This document shows positions 1 through 7,981 of a stretch of DNA of 64,000 bases, piece by piece (positions within the stretch are counted from its first letter, which is position 1; every line of letters starts with the position of its first letter). This stretch comes from Methylobacter luteus IMV-B-3098 (lineage in GTDB: Bacteria; Pseudomonadota; Gammaproteobacteria; Methylococcales; Methylomonadaceae). Both the position numbers and the translations under genes were made by a program. The notes beneath the pieces were generated by a model. It had not been told where the DNA came from. It did no database searches and saw only the letters and a program-made list of their open reading frames with translations. The DNA lies in contig NZ_KE386569.1 in NCBI RefSeq assembly GCF_000427625.1, positions 2,941,778 to 3,005,777 of the forward strand. The letters are read 5' to 3'.

Positions 1-303
1 GTCATGATCGGGATGATGATTGGCAGCAATGAACCGAAACGCCACTGAATCGTAGGTTGCCCGCTCGATCTTGCGACTGGAGAACGTGCCGGTCGCATAA
101 CCATAGATCAGCAGGGCCAACAGCAGTGCCGGATGATAAGCCGCTGAACCCCGTCCAGAATAATGGCCTGTCAGTTTTGATAGATCGAGCTGATCGATCA
201 CTTCGACGATAAAGCGTGCCAGGTGGTCTTCCGGCAACCATTCGTCCACGGACGGCGGAAGCAAATACTGTTGGTTACGATCAAACTGAATAAAGCGACT
301 CAT
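1..303 (-). CDS. IS1182-family transposase, N-terminal part only
   Basis: The frame starts with ATG at 303 on the minus strand and runs off the window start after about 101 codons. It reads MSRFIQFDRNQQYLLPPSVD, then a stretch resembling DEWLPEDHLARFIVEVIDQL, then YHPALLLALLIYGYATG and SSRKIERATYDSVAFRFIAA. This is the typical N-terminus of IS1182-family DDE transposases, which cut and join element ends. The catalytic DDE residues would lie outside the window, so intactness cannot be judged. The gene sits at the edge of the element that interrupts the ceramidase-like gene on its right. Confidence 0.8.
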   Translation of the reverse strand, partial: MSRFIQFDRNQQYLLPPSVDEWLPEDHLARFIVEVIDQLDLSKLTGHYSGRGSAAYHPALLLALLIYGYATGTFSSRKIERATYDSVAFRFIAANHHPDHD

Positions 304-389
304 CAGAAATCATGGCGGTAAAATGATTGAACTCATCACTATTTTACAACTGATGAGATTTAAATGCTGATAAGTCCGACAGACTCCTA
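1..389 (-). mobile_element. End of an IS1182-type insertion sequence (cut by window start)
   Basis: This stretch holds the transposase N-terminus on the minus strand and the untranslated end of the element. Read outward on the minus strand, the presumed tip begins GGAGTCTGTCGGACTTATC, close to position 386-389, followed by an AT-rich leader before the transposase start. The boundary is inferred because a ceramidase-like reading frame starts abruptly at 390 just after an in-frame TAG. The other end of the element lies outside the window, so neither a target duplication nor paired terminal repeats can be checked. Confidence 0.65.
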
Positions 390-1118
390 GTGCCGAAGAT
401 ACCGCAGGACCTTAATTATCATTATTTTGGCGATCAGAAGCAGATGCTGGGGGTTTCCAACTTCTGGAATGTCATGACCAATCTGCCTTTTTTGATCGTC
501 GGTTTGATGGGCATAAGGCGGGTCATGGCCAATCGGCTTGGTGGCGGCATGCCGCAATTACGCCCGGCCTATCTGATATTTTTTATCGGCGTATTCCTGG
601 TCGGCTTGGGATCAGGCTATTATCATTTAGATCCTGACAACGGGACGCTGATCTGGGATCGACTACCGATGACGATAGCCTTTATGGCGCTGTTCTCGGC
701 CATAGTCGGTGAATACCTGTCAATAACATGGGGCAGGCGGCTGCTTTATCCGCTGGTCCTGATCGGTATGGCATCGGTTGTCTATTGGCATTGGAGCGAG
801 CAACAAGGGCACGGCGACTTGCGGTTTTATGCCCTGGTTCAGTTCCTGCCCATGTTCCTGATTCCGGTCATGCTGGTTTTCTGCCAGCCCCGGCTTTCCG
901 GCAACGGTTATCTATGGGGCATTATCGGTATCTATGCTGCCGCCAAGCTGGCGGAAACGGGCGATGTCGTCATCTACGAACACCTGCGCTTTTTGAGCGG
1001 GCATTCCCTCAAGCATCTGCTGGCCGCCGGTGGAGCGGCACTGTTTTTGGTCGCACTCCAAAAGCGTGTACCGGTGCATCAGGCGATTAAGCCAGAAAGC
1101 GGTGCCGTTTCCGAATAA
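390..1118 (+). pseudogene. Ceramidase-family membrane protein, 5' end removed by an IS
   Basis: The 242-codon frame encodes a polytopic membrane protein of the alkaline ceramidase/CREST type. It opens with KIPQDLNYHYFGDQKQ, followed by about seven hydrophobic segments. Visible family motifs are NFWNVMTNLPFL (about residues 25-36), GSGYYHLDPDN with a candidate metal-binding His (about 75-85) and HSLKHLLAAGG near the C-terminus. Bacterial relatives, as I recall them, carry one further N-terminal membrane helix before the IPQD motif. Here the frame meets a TAG directly upstream at 387-389, where the IS1182-type element ends. The GTG at 390 is therefore probably not the native start, and I infer 5' truncation. 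No ribosome binding site is evident. Substrate is unknown. Confidence 0.65.
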
Positions 1119-1217
1119 GGATTTGCTATGATCAATCTGTAGGTCTGTACCTTACCACAGATTTCTTTGCCGTCTTTGCAGTCAAACATTCAACATCAAT
1201 TATTCTTAAATCCATAC

Positions 1218-2828
1218 ATGTCTCTAAAAATAGTGCTTGCTCAAGTCAACTTATTGGTCGGCGGTATTGATGCCAATGCCGCCAAAATTATCGATACGGC
1301 CATTCATGCCCGGGACCGGTTGCAGGCCGACCTGATCGTCTTTCCCGAGCTGTCCGTGACCGGCTATCCGCCCGAGGATCTGCTGCTGCGGCCGGATTTT
1401 ATCGCGCATGCGTCACGGGCCGTCGAACACATCGCCGCGCAGGTGACCGGCATCGATATCGTGCTGGGCTTTCCCGACAACTATCAGGGCAAGCTTTACA
1501 ACAGTGCGGCCGTGCTGCGCGATGGCGCCGTGCTGGCTCGCTACAGAAAGAATGCCCTGCCTAACTACGGTGTGTTCGATGAAAAACGCTATTTCTATGA
1601 GGGCGATGAGACCTCTTTGTTTACTTTAAAAGGCACTGTAATCGGCCTCACGATCTGCGAGGACATCTGGCAGACCGGCATCATAGCCAGGAACAAGCAG
1701 GCCGGCGCCGAGCTGATCCTGACCTTGAATGCCTCGCCGTTCCATGCCGGCAAAATACATGAGCGCGAAGACATCGTCGTCAATCAGGTCAAAGCGCTGC
1801 AGCTGCCGTTGGTTTATGTCAACCAGGTCGGCGGACAGGATGAGCTGATCTTCGACGGTGCCTCGTTTGTTGTCGACCGTGATGGCGAAGTCGTGTTCAG
1901 GGCCGAGGAATTCAGCGAGCAGGTCAGCGTCGTCGAGTTTGAAGGCAACAGGCCGCTGAAAAGCACCTGCGCGCCGCTGTATAGCGAGGTCTCCAGCGAA
2001 TACCGGGCTCTGGTGCTGGGCATCAGGGATTATGTCGCAAAGAACGGCTTTCAGGGCGCCATTCTGGGGCTGTCCGGCGGCATCGATTCGGCGCTGGTGC
2101 TGGCTTTGGCCGTCGATGCGCTGGGGGCTGACAAAGTGGAAGCCGTGCTGATGCCGTCGCGCTATACGCAGCCCATGAGTATCGAGGATGCGGTTCTGGA
2201 AGCCCAGGCTCTGGGCGTCAAATACCATACGATACCGATAGAACCGGCCGTCAGCGCCTTCACGGACATGCTGGCCGGTGTGTTCGCCGGCACGGCCAAG
2301 GACACGACCGAAGAGAATATCCAGGCGCGCTGCCGCGGCGTGATTCTGATGGCGATGTCCAACAAGTCGGGCAAACTGCTGCTGACGACCGGTAATAAAA
2401 GCGAAATGAGCGTGGGTTATGCGACTTTATACGGCGATATGGCCGGCGGCTTTGCGCCGATCAAGGATGTGCCGAAACTGCTGGTCTATGAGCTGGCGCA
2501 CTATCGCAATTCGCTGTCCAATGTGATTCCCGAGCGCGTGCTCACCCGGCCGCCGTCGGCCGAACTGGCGCCCGATCAACTCGATGAAGATTCCCTGCCG
2601 CCGTATAACGTGCTGGACCCGATACTGGAGCGATATGTGGAACAGGATCAGTCGGCTGAAGAGATTATCGCGGCCGGTTTCCGGCGCGAGGATGTCGAGA
2701 GAGCCATCCGCCTGGTCGACAGAAACGAGTACAAACGCCGACAGTCGCCGCCCTGCATCCGAATCACGCCCAGAGCGTTCGGCCGCGATAGGCGCTATCC
2801 GATCACTTCGGGATATCGTGGGGTTTAA
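1218..2828 (+). CDS. nadE: Glutamine-dependent NAD(+) synthetase
   Basis: NadE amidates deamido-NAD to NAD using ATP and glutamine in the cytoplasm. The 536-residue protein has both usual domains. The N-terminal nitrilase-type glutaminase shows the catalytic triad: Glu in FPELSVTGYPP, Lys in YRKNALPNYGVFDEKRYF and Cys in LTICEDIWQ. The C-terminal synthetase has the PP-loop LGLSGGIDSAL. It ends with the conserved [11 protein letters not shown] and [11 protein letters not shown] chose ATG 1218 because the family begins MSLKIVLAQ; a frame start 51 bases upstream would add an atypical extension. Its last 110 bases recur at 13907-14016, so the present 3' end may have been supplied by the island that follows. 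Function should be unaffected, because the repeat keeps the same residues and supplies a stop. Confidence 0.95.
   Translation: MSLKIVLAQVNLLVGGIDANAAKIIDTAIHARDRLQADLIVFPELSVTGYPPEDLLLRPDFIAHASRAVEHIAAQVTGIDIVLGFPDNYQGKLYNSAAVLRDGAVLARYRKNALPNYGVFDEKRYFYEGDETSLFTLKGTVIGLTICEDIWQTGIIARNKQAGAELILTLNASPFHAGKIHEREDIVVNQVKALQLPLVYVNQVGGQDELIFDGASFVVDRDGEVVFRAEEFSEQVSVVEFEGNRPLKSTCAPLYSEVSSEYRALVLGIRDYVAKNGFQGAILGLSGGIDSALVLALAVDALGADKVEAVLMPSRYTQPMSIEDAVLEAQALGVKYHTIPIEPAVSAFTDMLAGVFAGTAKDTTEENIQARCRGVILMAMSNKSGKLLLTTGNKSEMSVGYATLYGDMAGGFAPIKDVPKLLVYELAHYRNSLSNVIPERVLTRPPSAELAPDQLDEDSLPPYNVLDPILERYVEQDQSAEEIIAAGFRREDVERAIRLVDRNEYKRRQSPPCIRITPRAFGRDRRYPITSGYRGV
2709..2818 (+). repeat. Left copy of 110-bp nadE 3'-end direct repeat (attL-like)
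   Basis: This segment matches 13907-14016 with a constant offset of 11,198 bases and 5 mismatches by eye (about 95% identity). It encodes the last residues of NadE, and both copies end soon afterwards in a stop codon. A duplicated gene 3' end flanking foreign DNA is the usual footprint of an integrative element that restores the gene it enters. No integrase gene is visible in between, so the recombination mechanism is inferred. Confidence 0.75.
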
Positions 2829-3131
2829 AAATCAAATGCATAACAAAGAAACCACGAATTCCAGGTATGCAAACCAAGTGTGTCAAATCGCTTGGCACGG
2901 CAATTCAAGGTAACGCATAACCGACTCAGTCGTATGTCAGCGATCGTCACTATCCATACGCAGAAAGACTGGTTGTCGTCATAGTTTGAAAACAGGAGCA
3001 TAAAAACGTGTGTTTTTTCGGTTGAAAAGGATTAGTTTTCTACCGGATAGGAAAAGGACATGGCATCAGCCAGGATTAACAAAAAACGCAATCTGATGAA
3101 GTGTTATTTCTGCTGTGAGAGGCTTGAATAC
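2829..3131. other. Intergenic stretch at left end of island
   Basis: I see no recognisable gene between the nadE stop and the toxin-antitoxin promoter. The only coding hint is a 36-codon frame at 3060-3170 with a good GGAAAAGG ribosome binding site and a C-F-C-C cysteine cluster. Its 3' end overlaps the toxin-antitoxin promoter and part of the operator, and I recognise no family, so I do not call it as a gene. This is where an integrase gene might be expected, and none is present. Confidence 0.5.
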
Positions 3132-3160
3132 TGGTTTACTGTTGGTTTAATGTCTATAAT
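3132..3160 (+). promoter_or_regulatory. Putative promoter of the toxin-antitoxin operon
   Basis: A perfect TATAAT lies at 3155-3160, 17 bases after a weak -35 match (TGGTTT, 3132-3137). It lies about 47 bases before the antitoxin start, and the operator-like palindrome follows directly. Confidence 0.55.
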
Positions 3161-3163
3161 ATC

Positions 3164-3188
3164 GACTTAATTTAGACCGAATTAAGTC
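3164..3188. promoter_or_regulatory. Inverted repeat, probable antitoxin operator
   Basis: GACTTAAT (3164-3171) and ATTAAGTC (3181-3188) form a perfect 8-base inverted repeat with a 9-base spacer. It covers the expected transcription start just downstream of TATAAT. Phd/YefM-type antitoxins commonly repress their own operon by binding such palindromes, so autoregulation is the likely role. Confidence 0.6.
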
Positions 3189-3206
3189 TTCTCACAGGAA
3201 AACATC

Positions 3207-3482
3207 ATGAAACTTTCCGAAAACATCAAACCGATCAGCTACCTTAAAGCTAACGCGGCTGACGTCATTGAAAATTTAAAGACTACCCATCAGCCGATGG
3301 TTATCACCCAAAACGGCGAAGCCGCCATGGTGATTCAGTCGGTAGCCGATTATGAGCAAACCTTGGAAACGTTGGCGTTGCTGAAAATATTGGCGCAAAG
3401 CCAGCAAGCGGTTAGCAATGGTAAAACGGTAACAAGCGCCGAGGCTTTCTCGCAACTTAGACAACGACGCGGTTTGAAATGA
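3207..3482 (+). CDS. Phd/YefM-family antitoxin
   Basis: The 91-residue protein has the Phd/YefM fold signature. An N-terminal part (NIKPISYLKANAADVIENL) is followed by the strand motif QPMVITQNGEAAMVIQS and the helix starting DYEQTLETL, typical of the DNA-binding domain. The variable C-terminal tail should wrap and neutralise the toxin. ATG 3207 follows a CACAGGAAAAC ribosome binding site. The stop overlaps the toxin start by ATGA at 3479-3482, so the two are translationally coupled. The pair sits just inside the left island boundary, where such modules often stabilise mobile DNA. Family assignment is strong; the exact subfamily is not resolved. Confidence 0.88.
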   Translation: MKLSENIKPISYLKANAADVIENLKTTHQPMVITQNGEAAMVIQSVADYEQTLETLALLKILAQSQQAVSNGKTVTSAEAFSQLRQRRGLK

Positions 3483-3811
3483 AACGTCCGGTCGTCATTT
3501 CCGAGCCGGCATTGCTTGATTTACTGGATATCAATGATTATTACCTGGTTGAAGTGGATGACAAGACAGCGGCAAAAATCATAGATCGCCTGGAAGTCGC
3601 CGTAAACAGCCTTGCGGACTTTACTGAGCGCGGCAGTATTCCCAAGGAATTATTGACGTTGGGCATCCGGCAATATCGGCAAGTCATCGTCAAACCTTAT
3701 CGTATTATCTACGAACAGTTACCGGAAACCACCATTGTTCACGCCATTCTGGACGGGCGACGGGATATGGAAACCTTATTAACACAACGCCTTGTCAGGT
3801 TTGGATTGTGA
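3479..3811 (+). CDS. ParE/RelE-superfamily toxin
   Basis: The 110-residue protein matches the ParE/RelE toxin family. It begins with VVISEPALLDLLDINDYYLVE, has a central helical region, and carries the strand motifs IRQYRQVIVKPYRIIYEQ and IVHAILDGRRDMETLL. The last is the typical C-terminal basic motif. It overlaps the upstream Phd/YefM antitoxin gene by four bases, the standard arrangement. RelE-type members cleave ribosome-bound mRNA and ParE-type members poison gyrase. The sequence looks more ParE-like (an H-x-x-x-D-x-R-R-D type ending), but I cannot decide the target. Confidence 0.85.
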   Translation: MKRPVVISEPALLDLLDINDYYLVEVDDKTAAKIIDRLEVAVNSLADFTERGSIPKELLTLGIRQYRQVIVKPYRIIYEQLPETTIVHAILDGRRDMETLLTQRLVRFGL

Positions 3812-4403
3812 TAACACGTTTACACTCTCTAGCTGTTACTGACGGTTTGCATAAATAAGGGGAAGGCACTGAGGTATTACCATAAAATATCTTTATAAAA
3901 CAATATGCTATTTAGTGATTTTTTATTCAATCAAAATCTAAGTGGGGCTAGAATAAGATTTTCTTCCAGAAAAGTTTAGCGGAAGAGTCTTATGGCGATC
4001 ATCAAAATTGCGCTTCCTTCTTATAATAATCTCCCTAATCTTCAAACGCCCGGCTCAATGTGCTCATGGACGTGGTCAGAGCTTGCCTAACCGGTGCATC
4101 CTTTAGCCAATTGCAGCAGTGGATCGGGTGGTTTCAGGGCCTGAGTTTATTAAGCATAAAATCAAACGCCTGGACCGTTTAGTTGGGAATCGTTACGTCA
4201 AATCCGAACGCTTGGCGTTATATGGCATTATTACTCATTTTCCGTCGAAGTATCCCTTTGTCTCTGATTATTAATTTATCTTGGTTTCACTGGCTGGTTG
4301 AATCTTTGGTTAACCTAAAGGATTAGAGTTTTTCTGAGTTAATATTGATAGAATATAGTAAATGAAGCTCTAAAAAAGTAATTAAATTTAATCGTTTAGC
4401 CAT
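3812..4403. other. AT-rich intergenic region with transposase debris
   Basis: About 590 bases separate the toxin from the dndC-like gene. An IS4-type transposase remnant occupies about 4063-4274. The rest is AT-rich with no recognisable gene. The last 130 bases before the dndC-like start must hold the operon promoter. Several AT-rich candidates occur near 4340-4360 (a TAGAAT and a TATAGT), but none has a convincing -35 box. Confidence 0.55.
4063..4274 (+). pseudogene. IS4-type transposase remnant, frameshifted
   Basis: The first segment reads LMDVVRACLTGASFSQLQQW. After a change of frame it continues KHKIKRLDRLVGN and SERLALYGIITHF, then stops at 4272-4274. The HKIKRLDRLLGN-type motif followed by a short helix is typical of the N-terminal region of IS4-family transposases. 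The catalytic core is missing and the two parts are in different frames. This is a dead fragment left by an earlier insertion between the toxin gene and the Dnd-like operon. Confidence 0.6.
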
Positions 4404-5540
4404 ATGAATAAAACAATAGTAATGGACCAAGAAATACTCGCTGATGCTTATTTAAGCGATACAAGAGCTATTCTAAGAGAGAATTTTCTTGCGGATAACC
4501 GTCCTTGGGTAGTCGCTTATTCAGGGGGAAAAGATTCAACGCTGGTTTTACAGCTCGTTTATGGAATGCTGCTGTCATTAACGCCGGAACAGCAAAAACC
4601 CGTTCATATTATTTCTTCGGATACTCGAGTTGAAGCTCCGAACATTGAGGAATATTTACAGAATAGCCTGATGCAACTTGAGCAGCACGCTCGAACCTCC
4701 AGCCTGGACTTGACAGTGCATCTGGTCAAACCGGAAATCGAAGACAGTTTTTGGTCTTTGATTATCGGCAAAGGCTATCCACCGCCAAACCGCTGGTTTC
4801 GCTGGTGTACGACTAAGTTAAAAATCAGGCCGGTTAGAAAAGTGATCGATGAGATTACATCGGAGCATGGCAGCGTTATTTTGCTGATCGGCACACGTAA
4901 AGCTGAAAGCAGCAACCGCTCCCGACAGATTGAAAACCGTCAATACAACAGCAGAGGACTTAACCAGCATACTGAGATCCCTAACGCCTTGGTATTGCAG
5001 CCGATTATGCATTGGACAACCGACGAGGTCTGGGAATATTTATTTACTCATAATCCTGCGCCATGGAATTTCGATCACGATAGGATGTTGGAACTCTATC
5101 GGCAGGCGAATAGTGGCGAATGTCCGGTGATTACCGACTTAGATACGCCTTCTTGCGGAGGAAGCCGCTTTGGTTGTTGGACATGTACAGTTGTAAAAGA
5201 AGATAAATCGATGAAAGGGTTTATTGAAACCGGGGATGAATGGATGGAGCCCTTATATGACTTTCGGATATGGTTAAAAGACCAGCATGGCAAAGAAGAA
5301 TTAAGAAACCAATACAGACGCAATGATCAGCCTGGACTGGGGCCTTTTAATTCCGAGGCCAGAAAAATGATTCTTGAAGAGCTATTAAACGTTGAGAAGA
5401 AAGTGGGCAGACAGCTGATCAGCAATCAGGAGTTGCTTCATATTCAGGATATTTGGACTGAGGAATTTGATGTTATGTACTCTGCATTAAGAATCGCCTA
5501 TAAATATAATCGTAAACCGAAAGGAAGCGCAGCAGCATGA
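4404..5540 (+). CDS. dndC: DndC-like PAPS-reductase-family sulfurtransferase
   Basis: DndC proteins are iron-sulfur ATP pyrophosphatases of the PAPS-reductase family that help place sulfur in the DNA backbone (phosphorothioation). The 378-residue protein has the PP-loop SGGKDST (residues 40-46), the WCTTKLKIRPV motif with Cys135, and the CGGSRFGCWTC motif with Cys251, Cys258 and Cys261. Cys240 is close by. These are the likely [4Fe-4S] ligands. It is shorter than the DndC proteins I recall, and the C-terminal part is reduced. ATG 4404 has no clear ribosome binding site. It is the first gene of a tight operon and overlaps the next gene by ATGA. A member of another PAPS-reductase defence family is the alternative. 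Confidence 0.82.
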   Translation: MNKTIVMDQEILADAYLSDTRAILRENFLADNRPWVVAYSGGKDSTLVLQLVYGMLLSLTPEQQKPVHIISSDTRVEAPNIEEYLQNSLMQLEQHARTSSLDLTVHLVKPEIEDSFWSLIIGKGYPPPNRWFRWCTTKLKIRPVRKVIDEITSEHGSVILLIGTRKAESSNRSRQIENRQYNSRGLNQHTEIPNALVLQPIMHWTTDEVWEYLFTHNPAPWNFDHDRMLELYRQANSGECPVITDLDTPSCGGSRFGCWTCTVVKEDKSMKGFIETGDEWMEPLYDFRIWLKDQHGKEELRNQYRRNDQPGLGPFNSEARKMILEELLNVEKKVGRQLISNQELLHIQDIWTEEFDVMYSALRIAYKYNRKPKGSAAA

Positions 5541-5743
5541 GTAGTGAAACAATTAGTCAATTTATAGAGCGTAACCTGTATGAACTATCAGAAGAATATG
5601 AAATACCCGCTAATGTTATTTCCCAGATAACCCATTTAATTGAAAGCTATCCAAATCCCGAAGTTCAGGGTGCTAAAACAGCATTAAAAGAATCGCTTGC
5701 CAAGATTATTACAGACCATCGACAGCAGGACGCGTTGCAGTAA
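5537..5743 (+). CDS. Small unknown protein between dndC and dndD
   Basis: I do not recognise this 68-residue protein. It is acidic overall and predicted largely helical (a segment near ISQFIERNLYELSEEYEI, then ISQITHLIESY, then a lysine-containing C-terminal helix). It has no Cys and no membrane segment. It is almost certainly expressed, because its start overlaps the dndC stop (ATGA, 5537-5540) and its stop abuts the dndD start at 5744. Canonical dnd operons, as I know them, have no gene here. It could be a small subunit, or the detached C-terminal part of a longer DndC, since the DndC here is short. Confidence 0.7.
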   Translation: MSSETISQFIERNLYELSEEYEIPANVISQITHLIESYPNPEVQGAKTALKESLAKIITDHRQQDALQ

Positions 5744-7768
5744 ATGTATTTCAAGTCATTGACAATTAACAATCTGTTTTCGTATCACGGTTCCTGTTCC
5801 TTTGATTTAAGGCCACCCGATGACGCAGAGAGAAATATCGTAATTATTCAAGGGCGTAATGGCGATGGAAAAACCAGTTTCCTCAATAGCGTAAAAATAT
5901 TATTCTCGGGTGTGAATGAGGATATACGTCGGACCGTTCAACGCAGCCGTATTCCAACGCGTAGACAGTATGTCTGCGGCATAGAAAACGAATGGTGGGG
6001 AATTCTGAATCAACAAGCCAGGCTAACCGGCGGAAGTGTTTTGTCATGCGGCGTACAAGCTATTTGGGAATCCGACGACGGCGAAGTCAGTGCGGAGAGA
6101 AAATGGTTAATCGATTATGGAAGGAATGAGTATCAGGAAGAAGTCATTGTTTCAACGCCCGCGCTAGGTGTTCTATTGGGAAAAGACGCGGAAGACTATT
6201 TGGAACGGAGTTTTCCCCGATCTTATATTCCTTTTTTCTTTTTTGATGGTGAAGAAGTTCAATCGTTAGCGGAAGCAAACGATAACGAAGTGATTGCCAA
6301 GATGGAGCAGTTATTAAATATCCGGCCTTTGGAAAATATTCAAGAAAGGCTCAGGGAATTAGTTAGAGATTGGCGCCGCAACGCAATGAGTTCTGAACAA
6401 AGGAAGGAATTAACCCGTCAGGAGACTTTACGGCGAAGCAAGGAAAGCGACTTAGCGATCATTGCTCAACAAAAGCTCCTGTACCAAGCTGAGATTGAAG
6501 AAACAGAAGATCATTTGAATAAAATTGCCCGTCACTTGAAGATATTGCGAGGCTCCCCGGATCAAGAGAGCGAAATCAATATTAAAGCGCAGATTAAGCT
6601 TAAGGAAGAACTGCGCCAACAACACATGGCGGAAATCAGTGAGGCTTTCCAGCGTGACGCATTTTTAAAATTAACGCCTGGCTTGGTTGAAAAAGCGCTG
6701 AAAACAACTGAAATACTAAGTGCTCAGGAACAAAGAATACCACCAGAAATTCTTAACAGCCTGAAACAGGAACTATCAGAAATTTTTACCAAGCCGCCTT
6801 ATTCAAGTCCAAGGCTAGAAAATCCACAGGTAGCGTTCTATCAACAACGTATTATCCGAGCATTGGAATATCTTGATCTTCCAGAGAATAATGACGCTTT
6901 ATTCAATATAGACGGTAACCGCGTTAGGTCGTTATCCAGTTTGTTATCCAGTTATCAAGGTGTCCATAAGCCCCATCAAAACCTGCAAAAAAGCCTGAAA
7001 AATGCTTATGAGTTAGCTCAAGAAATAACGCGATTGGAATATCAATTAAAAGATGCCGGCGATATGTCGAACAAACAAAGAGCAGAGCATGCCCGTTTGT
7101 CGGATGAAGAAGAACGCTACAAAGATAATCTATTGACGCTGAAAGATAAGCTTCGTGACCATGAAAAGCAGCAGCTCATTATTGGCATTGAGCTTACCAA
7201 AATAGAGAAAGAAATTAGTCGCCGGGAAAACACGGTCAATCAGGCGGACGATAGCGAACGCCAATTGAAATTTGCCGAGCGTTTGCGTAGCGCATTAAAT
7301 GAAGTCAAAGAGCGATTAAAACGGCAAAAGAGAGCGGAATTGGAGGAAAGCTATAACCGGCATTTAAAGCAGTTATTGGATTCGAACAGTTTGATAGCGC
7401 AGGTAAAAATCAATGAGCATTTTGAAATCACTTATCTGGATGCACAACAAAACAAGATTGGCATGAGTTCGGTTTCAGCAGGAATGAAACAGCTATCTAT
7501 TACTGCTTTGTTCTGGGGATTAAAAGAAATATCGGCTAGAGAATTACCGCTGATCATCGATACGCCGATGGGCCGTATCGACCGGCAGCATCAAGACAAT
7601 TTATTACTGAAATATTATCCAAAAATCGGCCGACAAGTCATTTTATTACCCACCGATTCGGAATTGGATGAACGCAAACGTGCGCTGTTGAAGCCCTACA
7701 TCTATAAAGAGTTTCATTTGTCGAATCCGCATGGAACGCAAACAGAGATTATTGAAAGGACGATCTAA
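5744..7768 (+). CDS. dndD: DndD-like SMC/Rad50-type ATPase
   Basis: DndD is the ATPase of DNA phosphorothioation systems, thought to act on DNA during sulfur insertion. The 674-residue protein has an N-terminal ATPase lobe with Walker A GRNGDGKT (37-44) and the DndD-typical IPFFFFDGEEV. A long charged coiled-coil middle (about 200-560) follows. The C-terminal lobe has an ABC signature-like SAGMKQLS (about 578) and Walker B LPLIIDTP (601-608), followed by MGRIDRQH. I see no CxxC zinc hook in the coiled coil, unlike Rad50. The start directly follows the previous stop, and the end shares TAATG with the next start. Both couplings indicate one translation unit. Confidence 0.88.
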   Translation: MYFKSLTINNLFSYHGSCSFDLRPPDDAERNIVIIQGRNGDGKTSFLNSVKILFSGVNEDIRRTVQRSRIPTRRQYVCGIENEWWGILNQQARLTGGSVLSCGVQAIWESDDGEVSAERKWLIDYGRNEYQEEVIVSTPALGVLLGKDAEDYLERSFPRSYIPFFFFDGEEVQSLAEANDNEVIAKMEQLLNIRPLENIQERLRELVRDWRRNAMSSEQRKELTRQETLRRSKESDLAIIAQQKLLYQAEIEETEDHLNKIARHLKILRGSPDQESEINIKAQIKLKEELRQQHMAEISEAFQRDAFLKLTPGLVEKALKTTEILSAQEQRIPPEILNSLKQELSEIFTKPPYSSPRLENPQVAFYQQRIIRALEYLDLPENNDALFNIDGNRVRSLSSLLSSYQGVHKPHQNLQKSLKNAYELAQEITRLEYQLKDAGDMSNKQRAEHARLSDEEERYKDNLLTLKDKLRDHEKQQLIIGIELTKIEKEISRRENTVNQADDSERQLKFAERLRSALNEVKERLKRQKRAELEESYNRHLKQLLDSNSLIAQVKINEHFEITYLDAQQNKIGMSSVSAGMKQLSITALFWGLKEISARELPLIIDTPMGRIDRQHQDNLLLKYYPKIGRQVILLPTDSELDERKRALLKPYIYKEFHLSNPHGTQTEIIERTI

Positions 7769-7868
7769 TGTCGGATATTTTTACCAGTAAAGCCGATGAG
7801 CTAATTATCGATCAGGTACTTCAATACGGATTATGCGTATCTAAAGCACCCAAATATACGGTATTGCG
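7768..7868 (+). pseudogene. dndE-ftsK fusion gene, 5' fragment cut by IS21
   Basis: This is the start of the gene whose remainder begins at 10300. The ATG shares TAATG with the dndD stop. About 33 codons precede the IS end, including KADELIIDQVLQYGL and SKAPKYTVLR. I compare this with the N-terminal helix-turn-helix-like segment of DndE (DUF1832), which in canonical proteins runs through a TGLTPN-ILCRLA-type motif. The match is by eye and moderate. Reading onwards into the IS gives a meaningless 85-residue chimera, so the native gene is disrupted. Confidence 0.6.
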
Positions 7869-7981
7869 TGTTAAAAAGCGTGCAAAACTTTCCAGGGCCC
7901 TGGGGAAAAGAGCGTTGAAAAGTTTCCACCCCAGGTTATTTAATGACCGGTTTTTGACCGGAGCATCCTGGAGTGTTAGAA

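Noticed and set aside
728-1090. 120-codon plus-strand frame inside the ceramidase-like gene
   Set aside because: It lies in another frame of a clear membrane-protein gene, has no ribosome binding site, and its composition is that of a shadow frame.
4404-5540. Ordinary PAPS/APS reductase of sulfate assimilation
   Set aside because: The CGGSRFGCWTC cysteine motif and the neighbouring DndD-like ATPase point to the DndC type rather than CysH.
5744-7768. Rad50/SbcC nuclease subunit
   Set aside because: There is no CxxC zinc hook and no Mre11/SbcD gene next to it, while the FFFFDGEE motif and DndC neighbour indicate DndD.
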